A DNA stretch of 64,000 bases. It comes from Bifidobacterium miconisargentati. GTDB taxonomy: Bacteria; Actinomycetota; Actinomycetes; Actinomycetales; Bifidobacteriaceae. Where the stretch lies: NCBI RefSeq assembly GCF_019331675.1, contig NZ_JAHBBJ010000008.1:1-64000 (forward strand), read 5' to 3'. Position 1 is the first letter of the stretch, and every line of letters begins with the position of its first letter. Made by a program: the position numbers and the translations under genes. Positions 49,803 through 57,900 of the stretch are shown here, piece after piece. The notes under the pieces are model-generated. The model did no database searches. It was given only the letters and a program-made list of their open reading frames with translations, and had not been told where the DNA came from.

Positions 49803-50807
49803 CTACCGCGCGGTCGATTCGCGCTCGATGAGCTTGTACCCCACACTCACGGTTTGGGGGTAATACTGCTCGTCCGGGTGCTCGATGCGCCGCATGAGCA
49901 GCGTCAGGGCGGTGTTCGCCATGCCCTTGAAGTCGGTGGCCACGGTGGTCAGTGTCGGCACGGTGTAAGCGCCCTGGCTCAGGCCGTCGAAACCGATGAC
50001 CAGCACATCCTCGGGCACATGTACGCCACCGTCCGCAAGGCCTCGCAGCAGGCCGATGGCGATGCCGTCGTTGAGGCAGTAGAAACCGTCGTATTTCTTG
50101 GCTCTACGCCATTTCTTGGCCAGCGCGCGGCCGGCCTCGATACCGCCGTCGATGGACCATGCGCAGCGGATGAAGTCTCGCTTGTCGTCGAAGTCGAGTC
50201 CGGCCGTGCGGATTTCGGTGGCGGCCGCCTGCATGCGGATATCGCGCGAACCGGGGATGATGTTCGGGTTGTTTGGATCGCGGTTGTCACCCACGATGCC
50301 GATGCGAGTGCAGCCGCGCTCCAGCAGGTGCCGAATCGCCGCGCGCGAGCCTTCGGCACTGGGCGCGTTCACCGTGTCGATGGGCAGGCTGGCATCGTAG
50401 TTCTCCAGCATGACCGAGGGGTGCTGGCGCAGGATGTCCACCGCACGCGGCGCGTTGATGGCGATGATGCCGTCGGAGAACGTATAGGACAGGTCGTTGT
50501 CGTCGGTCAGGTAGCGCGAGAGCTCGATGAGCATGTGCGAGCCGCGCTTGTGCACCTCCTCGGCGACCGCCATGGCCAGGTGCGAGAAGTAGTCGCCCTC
50601 GATGCCGGAGGTGAGGAAGGTGATGGTGTCGCTGCGGCCGGACCTCAGCGATCTGCCGGACAGATTGGTCTTGTATCCGAGCTTCTTGGCAGCGTCGCGC
50701 ACGCGCTGCATGGTCTCCGGCTTGACGTAGTCCTTGCCGCGCAGCGCGGCCGAGGCGGTGGTGGCGGTCACGCCGGCGAGCTCGCCCACGTCCTTCAGCG
50801 TCACCAT
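49803..50807 (-). CDS. LacI-family transcriptional regulator
   Basis: This 334-residue repressor has the HTH at the N-terminus (TLKDVGELAGVTATTASAALRGK) and a hinge helix, followed by a periplasmic-binding-protein-like sugar-sensing domain (DTITFLTSGIEGDYFSHLAMAVAEE, GCTRIGIVGDNRDP, GFYCLNDGIAIGLLRGLADGGVHVPEDVLVIGFDGLSQG). It very likely controls the adjacent GPH symporters and GH2 gene through palindromes resembling AATCTCATCGATGAGATT. A related half-match (TTAACGATGAGAATT, about 50886-50900) lies upstream of its own gene, hinting at autoregulation. Confidence 0.92.
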   Translation of the reverse strand: MVTLKDVGELAGVTATTASAALRGKDYVKPETMQRVRDAAKKLGYKTNLSGRSLRSGRSDTITFLTSGIEGDYFSHLAMAVAEEVHKRGSHMLIELSRYLTDDNDLSYTFSDGIIAINAPRAVDILRQHPSVMLENYDASLPIDTVNAPSAEGSRAAIRHLLERGCTRIGIVGDNRDPNNPNIIPGSRDIRMQAAATEIRTAGLDFDDKRDFIRCAWSIDGGIEAGRALAKKWRRAKKYDGFYCLNDGIAIGLLRGLADGGVHVPEDVLVIGFDGLSQGAYTVPTLTTVATDFKGMANTALTLLMRRIEHPDEQYYPQTVSVGYKLIERESTAR

Positions 50808-50971
50808 GGAATATCACGCTCCCTGCTGGTGATATGCGATTCATGCGATGTCGAGGGGCGGCCCATACTTGGGAATCCGCCATACTTAACGATGAGAATT
50901 ATACAGTCCGCCGGTTCCGCCGACGCGCCGCCCATGGAGGCGAACGGTCGCGGTCCCGCAACTATTGCGAA

Positions 50972-51002
50972 GGGCGGGAATCCATGAATCGGATTCCCGC
51001 CC
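50972..51002. terminator. Perfect 12-bp hairpin upstream of the lacI-type gene
   Basis: GGGCGGGAATCC-atgaatc-GGATTCCCGCCC. The next hairpin is a better fit as the terminator of the GPH gene; this one may insulate the regulator gene. Confidence 0.55.
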
Positions 51003-51042
51003 CAAGCAGCGAAAGAGAGAAAGAAAAAAGGAAAGGAGTTGC

Positions 51043-51087
51043 GCCGCAGATCGGGGAGGTTGGTCGATTGTTGGCCCGACCTGCGGC
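51043..51087 (-). terminator. Terminator of the first GPH symporter gene
   Basis: GCCGCAG...TCGGG pairs with CCCGA...CTGCGGC. On the minus strand it is followed by a pyrimidine/T-rich tract (complement of AAAGAAAAAAGGAAAGG), fitting leftward transcription. Confidence 0.65.
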
Positions 51088-51143
51088 ACGTTGGTGTCAG
51101 CTGTTCAGTTAATCGATGTTGGTTTGTGTCAGTCGATCACCTC

Positions 51144-52703
51144 TCAGCCCTTGTGGGAAGCGTTGATCACGTTGTTGTGGCCCCAGCACTGCTCGTACGG
51201 CATGCCGGCCAGGTCCTCGACGACCTTGCGGGTCTCGTCGGTGACGTCGGCCATGGAGCCGCCGTTGCGCAGGCGGGCGGACTCGCCGACGAGGATGTCG
51301 TGGGTCTTCTCGTTGAGGTGCATGCGGTAGGTCAGCAGGATGCCGACGAGAGCGAGCACGACCACGGTGCCGCAGTACATGTAGAGCAGCACGTTGACCA
51401 CGAGCGGGGACTGGGTCTTGACGTCGGCACCGGACTGGAAGCCGACGGCCTGCAGGATGACGCCCACGAGGATGGTCACCACGGTGTTGACGATGACCTC
51501 AAGGGTGGACTGGATGCCGGCGTACTGGCCCTCACGACGCTTGCCGGTGACGAGCTCGTCGACGTCCGGGACGAAGGACTGCACGTAGGTCTGGGCGTTC
51601 ACGATGCCGGAGTTGCCGAGCGTGAACAGGGTGATCAGAACGGTGAACACCAGGGTGACGGTGGCCTTCGGCATGGAGCCGTGGGTCAGACCCAGGATGA
51701 AGATGCCGATGAACAGGATGATGGTGAACCAGGAGCCCAGACGGTAGGCGCGCATGCCGCCGATCTTGGTGATGATCGTGGCCCAGATGACCACGCAGAC
51801 CATGCCGAACAGGAAGCTGAAGCCGGTGGAGAGGGAGACCTCGGCCGGGGTCAGGAGCAGCACGAACATGATGAAGTAGGCGTTGATCTGGCCACGGACG
51901 GTACGGAAGGTCATCTGGGACAGGAAGATGCCGAGGTAGTTGCGGAAGGTCTTGATGCGCAGCACGGACAGGAAGTTCCAGAACACGGAGACCAGGCGGC
52001 CGAAGAAGCCGACCTTCTCGGCGTCGCCCTTGTCGGCGGAGGAGATATCGGTGGTCTCGTCGTACGGACGTTCCTTGATGCACAGGGCGCCGATCACGAG
52101 CAGGACGGTGCCGAGCACGGCGTAGATCATGGCGATCTTGAAGTACGGCTGCCAGCTGTCGGCACCCCAGATCTTGAACAGGTAGGCGTTGAACATGGAC
52201 AACGCGAAGCCGCCGACGCCGCCACCGATCTGCTGGACGGCCACGAGCTGGGCGCGATCCTTGGAATCATCGGTCATCTCGGAGGGCAGCGAGTAGACCA
52301 CGGTGTTGATGCCCGGGTACACGCCGTAGTAGATGACGTTGATGAGCAGGTAGAACCACACCGGCATGTTCGGGACCCACAGCAGCACGTAGAAGATGAG
52401 GTTCAGCGGTGCGGCGATGAGCAGCGTGCCCTTACGACGTCCGACCTTGCGGCCGAACGAGGTGGAGTACATACGATCGGAAATGTAGCCCCAGACCGGA
52501 GTGATGAAGCCGCCGATGGCCTTGCCGACGGCGAGCATCGTGGTGACGATGCCGATGGAGATGGCGAGCGGCTGGGTGTAGTAGATTATCTGCCAGGTCA
52601 TCACCATGGTGGTCATGGTGAAGGACAGCGGCAGCAGCGCGTAGGTGAGCTTCGTCACCCAAGAGAGCTTGCGGCCCGCTGCGGACGATGCCGAGTTGGA
52701 CAT
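51144..52703 (-). CDS. GPH-type sugar:cation symporter (MFS), copy 1
   Basis: This 519-residue protein with about 12 transmembrane helices belongs to the glycoside-pentoside-hexuronide symporter group: PVWGYISDRMYSTSFGRKVGRRKG, NVIYYGVYPGINTVVYSLPSEMTDDSKDRAQLV, FLSQMTFRTVRGQINAYFI, FVPDVDELVTGKRREGQYAGIQSTLEV. It ends GMPYEQCWGHNNVINASHKG, a tail shared with the paralogue at 53021. It probably imports a beta-galactoside or other oligosaccharide for the GH2 enzyme. The operator-like palindrome 52890-52907 lies upstream. Confidence 0.88.
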   Translation of the reverse strand: MSNSASSAAGRKLSWVTKLTYALLPLSFTMTTMVMTWQIIYYTQPLAISIGIVTTMLAVGKAIGGFITPVWGYISDRMYSTSFGRKVGRRKGTLLIAAPLNLIFYVLLWVPNMPVWFYLLINVIYYGVYPGINTVVYSLPSEMTDDSKDRAQLVAVQQIGGGVGGFALSMFNAYLFKIWGADSWQPYFKIAMIYAVLGTVLLVIGALCIKERPYDETTDISSADKGDAEKVGFFGRLVSVFWNFLSVLRIKTFRNYLGIFLSQMTFRTVRGQINAYFIMFVLLLTPAEVSLSTGFSFLFGMVCVVIWATIITKIGGMRAYRLGSWFTIILFIGIFILGLTHGSMPKATVTLVFTVLITLFTLGNSGIVNAQTYVQSFVPDVDELVTGKRREGQYAGIQSTLEVIVNTVVTILVGVILQAVGFQSGADVKTQSPLVVNVLLYMYCGTVVVLALVGILLTYRMHLNEKTHDILVGESARLRNGGSMADVTDETRKVVEDLAGMPYEQCWGHNNVINASHKG

Positions 52704-52822
52704 TGGATTTCTCCTGTTCTCCTTTGAAACCGACGCGACGAACTACGGCGCAGGGCCATAGACCTTGGAGCTGCTTGGGATTGCCGGACTGCTGCGTCCG
52801 GTGTCCGATTCGCCTACCCAGA

Positions 52823-52840
52823 AACCTTATCGTTGAGATT
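52823..52840. promoter_or_regulatory. LacI-type operator, imperfect
   Basis: AACCTTATCGTTGAGATT matches the perfect site at 52890 in 14 of 18 positions. It lies 120 bases before the copy-1 symporter start. Confidence 0.6.
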
Positions 52841-52889
52841 TCTGGGCTCGATTTCATTTCTTGATGTTTGCGAAACTAACCATATCACA

Positions 52890-52907
52890 AATCTCATCGA
52901 TGAGATT
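52890..52907. promoter_or_regulatory. LacI-type operator, perfect palindrome
   Basis: AATCTCATCGATGAGATT is a perfect 18-bp palindrome with the central CG typical of LacI-family sites. It lies between the two symporter genes, upstream of copy 1. Confidence 0.8.
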
Positions 52908-52988
52908 ATTTTGCGATTCGGGCGTGTCGTAGAGGGACAAGGAGGGCGGTTTTGCCTGATAAATCAGGCTCGAAGCGGCATAAAAATA

Positions 52989-53011
52989 GGCTCCCCTCCT
53001 TGAGGGGAGCC
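52989..53011 (-). terminator. Terminator of the second GPH gene (palindromic repeat family)
   Basis: GGCTCCCCT-ccttg-AGGGGAGCC lies 10 bases beyond the stop of the minus-strand gene and is followed in that direction by a T-run (complement of TAAAAATA). The same hairpin forms the core of the dispersed repeat family. Confidence 0.75.
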
Positions 53012-53020
53012 ATGGCGCAA

Positions 53021-54616
53021 TCAGCCCTTATGACTCACGTTGATGACGTTGTTGTGGCCCCAGCAGCGCTCATAGGGCATGCCGGTGAGGCTTTCGACCA
53101 GCGTGCGCGTCTCGGGCGTCACGTCGTCCATGGAACCGCCGGAACGCAGACGGTCTATCTCGGCGAGCAGCAGCTCGTGGTTCTCGCGGTTGAGCCTCAG
53201 ACGGAACGTGAAGACGATGCCCACGATGCATATCACGATCGGCACGAACGAGAACAGGCACGCCAACGCGAGCACGGTCTGCGGCGGCTGCGACTGCGCA
53301 CCCTCCACGAACCCGGTCGCCTCCAGCACCAGGCCGATCACGATGGTCTCGGCGGAGGAGAAGATGTCGTCGATGGTCGAATTGATGGCAGCGTACTGGC
53401 CCTCGCGGCGTTTCGAGGTGATGATCTCATCCACGTCCGGAATGAACGTGTACGTGTACTGCGTGGCGTTCACCACGCCGGTGATGCCGAAGTTCATGAA
53501 CAGGCCGAGGCCGATGTACAGCACGGCGCGGGTGCCGGTCGGTATGTGACTCGCGGCCATCGCCAGCATGAACATCGCCAGGAACACGAAGATCACCTCG
53601 ATGCCGCCCAGGCGATAGGCGCGCGGGCCTCCGATCTTCGCGGTGATCCACATGAAGAAGCCGACGCACGCGATGCCGAACAGCAGGTTGACGCCGGTGG
53701 CCAGCGAGACGGTCTGCGGGTCGAGCAGCAGCACGAAGATCACGAAATACGTGTTGAGCGTGCCGCGCACCGTGCGGAACATCTCCTCCGAAAGGTACAG
53801 GCCGAGATAGTTGCGGAATTCCCTGACCTTCAACACCGAGAGGAAGTTCCACACCACCGAGACGAGCCGCCTGCCCGCACCGACGCGCGCACCGGTGCCG
53901 CCGGACTCCTCCGCGTCCGCATCCGAGACGTCGGTGGATGCGCTGAACGGGCGCTCCTGGATCGACAGGAAGCCGAGCATGAGCACTGCGGTGCCCATGA
54001 TGCCGTACAGCAGCGCCATGTTGAAGTACGACTCCCAGTTGTCCTTGCCCCAGATGGTGAACAGGTAGACGTTGAGCACCGAGAGGAAAGTGCCACCGAT
54101 GGCGCCGGCGATCTGGTTGACGCCGACCAGCTGCGCGCGCTGCGTGGGGTTCTCGGTCATCTCGCTGGGCAGGCCGTACTGCACGGTGGTGATGCCTGCG
54201 AAGAACGCCCAGTACAGCAGGTTCGCAAAGAAGTAGACGGCGATCGGCAGGTTCGGGATCCACAGCAGCAGGTAGAAGACGAAGTTCGCGGGAATCGCGA
54301 AGATCAGGATGGAGCGGCGGCGGCCGAAGCGGCGGCCGAGCGCGTTGCGGTACATGCGGTCGGAGATGTAGCCCCAGACCGGGCCGATGACCGAGGCCAC
54401 GATCTTGCCGGTGGCGATGAGCACCGCGGTGACGGCCATCGACACGTTCAGGAACGTGGTGAAGTAGAACATCTGCCATGTCACGATCATGGTCTGCATG
54501 ACGTAGGACAGGGAGAAGGTGGCGTACCCGAGCTTGGCCTTCCACGACAGGGCGGCATCCACCGCCTCGGACGCCACGTTGGCGCGCTTGATTCGGTTGC
54601 CGTTCCCTTGTGACAT
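53021..54616 (-). CDS. GPH-type sugar:cation symporter (MFS), copy 2
   Basis: This 531-residue paralogue of the 51144 protein has the same landmarks: PVWGYISDRMYRNALGRRFGRRRS, GITTVQYGLPSEMTENPTQRAQLVGVNQIAGA, YLSEEMFRTVRGTLNTYFV, and FIPDVDEIITSKRREGQYAAINSTIDD. The C-terminus is again GMPYERCWGHNNVINVSHKG. I chose ATG 54616 because GAAAGGACGAAG precedes it. Two related but diverged transporters beside one glycosidase suggest two substrates or two affinities. It is divergent from the GH2 gene. Confidence 0.88.
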   Translation of the reverse strand: MSQGNGNRIKRANVASEAVDAALSWKAKLGYATFSLSYVMQTMIVTWQMFYFTTFLNVSMAVTAVLIATGKIVASVIGPVWGYISDRMYRNALGRRFGRRRSILIFAIPANFVFYLLLWIPNLPIAVYFFANLLYWAFFAGITTVQYGLPSEMTENPTQRAQLVGVNQIAGAIGGTFLSVLNVYLFTIWGKDNWESYFNMALLYGIMGTAVLMLGFLSIQERPFSASTDVSDADAEESGGTGARVGAGRRLVSVVWNFLSVLKVREFRNYLGLYLSEEMFRTVRGTLNTYFVIFVLLLDPQTVSLATGVNLLFGIACVGFFMWITAKIGGPRAYRLGGIEVIFVFLAMFMLAMAASHIPTGTRAVLYIGLGLFMNFGITGVVNATQYTYTFIPDVDEIITSKRREGQYAAINSTIDDIFSSAETIVIGLVLEATGFVEGAQSQPPQTVLALACLFSFVPIVICIVGIVFTFRLRLNRENHELLLAEIDRLRSGGSMDDVTPETRTLVESLTGMPYERCWGHNNVINVSHKG

Positions 54617-54755
54617 CTTCGTCCTTTCCTCGGCCTGCGCCGGCCGATGCCGGAGACGCGCGGCAGCACGCCCGTCCGACGGCATATCTCATGATGATGG
54701 TTCACGGCCTGTCAGCGTCGTCGCGACACGCCGTTCGTTCGTTCTGATTCAGAAC

Positions 54756-54773
54756 TCTATCATCGTTAAGATT
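54756..54773. promoter_or_regulatory. LacI-type operator upstream of GPH copy 2
   Basis: TCTATCATCGTTAAGATT is a diverged match to AATCTCATCGATGAGATT, retaining ATCATCG and AAGATT. It is 140 bases before the symporter start. Confidence 0.5.
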
Positions 54774-54824
54774 TACGCGCCATATACGGCGTTTTGAATC
54801 CCCGTAAAAACAAGCATTATTCGC

Positions 54825-54842
54825 AATCTCATCGTTGAGATG
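54825..54842. promoter_or_regulatory. LacI-type operator upstream of the GH2 gene
   Basis: AATCTCATCGTTGAGATG matches the perfect site at 16 of 18 positions. It abuts a -10-like TATGCT (54844-54849), a position suited to repression. Confidence 0.75.
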
Positions 54843-54989
54843 CTATGCTGGTCATCGTCAAGGACGAACCGCCCCGGCCTCCCGAACAACGAGAGAGGCG
54901 GGGCAACCGCATTCCCGACGTCGGGAATGCCCAACAGTCGCACCCCACCACACAACCCCACATCATCAAAAGCCACGGAGGTCTTTACG

Positions 54990-57900
54990 ATGACAACATC
55001 CAACCGCCCGGAAGCCGGCAGCAACGCCGGCCTGACCGCACGCAACAACAACTTCGACCAAGGCTGGCGGTTCTTCCGCGGCACCCCGAACGGCGCCGAA
55101 CGACCCGAATACGACGACTCCGACTGGCGTGAGGTGACCCTCCCCCACGACTACGGCGTCGAGGGCCGCTTCTCCCGCAACGCCCGTGCCACCGTGGGCT
55201 ACCTCAAGGTGGGCGAGGGCTGGTACCGCAAGACCTTCACCGCCCCCGAATCGCTCGCCGGCAAGTACGTGACCCTCGACTTCGACGGCGCCATGGATCG
55301 CGCCGAGGTCTGGCTCAACGGCGAGAAGGTGGCCGAGCATCACTACGGCTACACGAACTTCGCCATCGATCTGACCGGCAAGATCAAGCCCGGCGAGACC
55401 AACGTGCTCACCGTGCGCACCGTCAACGAGGAGCCGAGCTCACGCTGGTACGCCGGTGCCGGCCTCTACCGCGACGTGACCCTTACCGTGGCCGAGCCGG
55501 TGCATGTGGCCCGCTTCGGCACGCAGATCACCACCCCGAGCCTGGAGCAGGACGTCAAGGACGGCCACGCCAACGTGCTCGTCTCCACCATCGTGGCCAA
55601 CGGCATCGCCACCGACCAGGCCATCGAGCTGCGCCAAGAGATCCTCGACGCCAACGGCGCGGTCGTGGCCTCCGGCGAGGACGGCGTGACCGTGCCGGGC
55701 GGCACCCCGGACACCACCGAGGCCGCCGCCGCATACGACGCCGCCGAGGCCCCGAACCGCTTCGAGACCACGCTGTCCGTGACCGACCCGCACCTGTGGA
55801 GCACCGCCGACCCGTACCAGTACACGCTGCGCACCACCGTGCTCGTGGACGGCGAGGCCGTGGACGTCACCGAGACCCGATTTGGCCTGCGCTGGATCAC
55901 CCTCGACCCGAAGCTCGGCCTGTTTCTTAACGGTGTGAACATGCGCGCCCTGGGCATGTGCATGCACCATGACCTAGGTTCGCTGGGCGCCGCCACCTAC
56001 CGCCGCGCCGTGGTCCGTCAGCTGGAGATCCTGCGCGACGCCGGCGTGAACGCCATCCGCACCTCGCACAACCCCTGCTCCAAGGTGTGGGCCGAGGAGT
56101 GCAGCCGCATGGGCTTCCTGCTGCTCGAGGAGCTCACGGACATGTGGACCGCCCCGAAGAACCGCAACGACTACTCCAACTACTTCGCCCAGGACTACCC
56201 CGAGGACCTGGCCGCCATGATCCTGCGCGACCGCAACGAGCCGGCCGTGTTCATGTGGGGCATGGGCAACGAGGTGGCCTGGCAGGAGAAGGAGATCCCG
56301 ATCGCCGAGGATCTGACCCGCCGCTGCCACCTGCTCGACCCGACCCGACCGAACTCCGTGAACGATGCCTCCTACCTGTCCAAGGGCATCGACGGCATCG
56401 GCAACAAGATCCACGAGAAGATGGACGTGCGCGGCTACTCCTACATCAACCGCGATCAGATGGAGAAGGTGCACGAGAAGCACCCGAACGACGTGATTCT
56501 CAATTCCGAGTCCGGCAACTGCACGCCGTGCCGCGGCTTCTACGTGCATCCGACGATCCTGACGGACGAGTGGCAGCTGCGCGGCCGCGACTACCCGTTC
56601 GCCAAGGGCCGCCAGCCGTGGAAGGAGGACACCTACGAGATCTCCGACTACAACGTCACCACGAACCGTGGCTACCCGCTCGACATCGCGTTCGACCGTC
56701 TCGTGAACCTGCCGTTCAACGTCGGCGAGTTCGCATGGACCGGCTTCGACTACATCGGCGAGCCGGCACCGTACATCTCCAACTTCTACTGGAACAAGCC
56801 GGACATGCCCGAGTCCGACGGCACCGTGCTGGCCCCGTTGCGCTCCTACTACGGCATGGTCGACACCGCCGGCTTCCCGAAGAACCCGTGGTGGCTCTAC
56901 AAGGCGCTGTGGACCGACCCGGACGACGCCCCGATGGTGCATCTGCTGCAGCACTGGAACTGGGACGAGGGCGAATCCGTGGCCGTGTGGGCGTACACCA
57001 ACGCCGCCTCCGCCGAGCTCTTCCTCAACGGCCGCTCGCTGGGCAAGCGCGAATTCGAATCGCACCAGGCCACCTTCCACCTCAACAACAAGTACGCGGA
57101 CAAGCCGTTCGAGTACCGCTACCAGAAGGACGGCAACGAGCCCAAGCAGCTGACCCTGCAGTGGGAAGTGCCGTTCGAGCCGGGCACGGTCGAGGTCGTC
57201 GCCTACGACAAGGCCGGCAAGGAAGTGGCCCGCGACTCCATCACCACCGCGGGCGCCCCGGCCGGCATCAGGCTTATCCCGGACCGTCACGTCATCGATG
57301 GCGACGGCCATGACCTGAGCTTCATCGAGGCGGACGTGATCGACGACGCCGGCGTGATCGTGCCGCGCGCCAACGACGAGCTGACGTTCCACGTGGAACA
57401 TGGCCACCTGCTCGGCACCGACAACGGCTACCAGGCCAACACCGAACCGCTGCAGTCCCCCGTGCACTCCGCCTACTCCGGCAAGGTGCTCGCCATCGTG
57501 GCCTCGGACGGCTCCGGCAAGCCGATCCGCGTGACCGCCACCGCCAAGGGCCTGCGCTCCGACACTGTGAACGTGTTCGTGACCGACGCCGTGCCGGCCG
57601 GCACGGACGTGCTCGAAGTGCGCGACGCGGCCGTGCGCGTCCGTGCCGGTGAGACCCCGGTGCTGCCGCAGACGGTGACCGCCCTGCTCGCGGACAACAC
57701 CAGCGCCGAGGTGCCGGTGGAATGGAACACGGCCGATCTGCTGGACGCCGTGGCCGCCGCCGAAGGCAAGTCCGGCGCACAGTCGTTCACCGTCGCCGGC
57801 GAGGCCGCTGGCCTTCCGGTCACCGTCACCGTCACCGTGGCCCACCCGGTCTCCGTACGCCCGGTCTCCCTGGCCTCCGCCGCCGGAACCGTGCCCGCAC

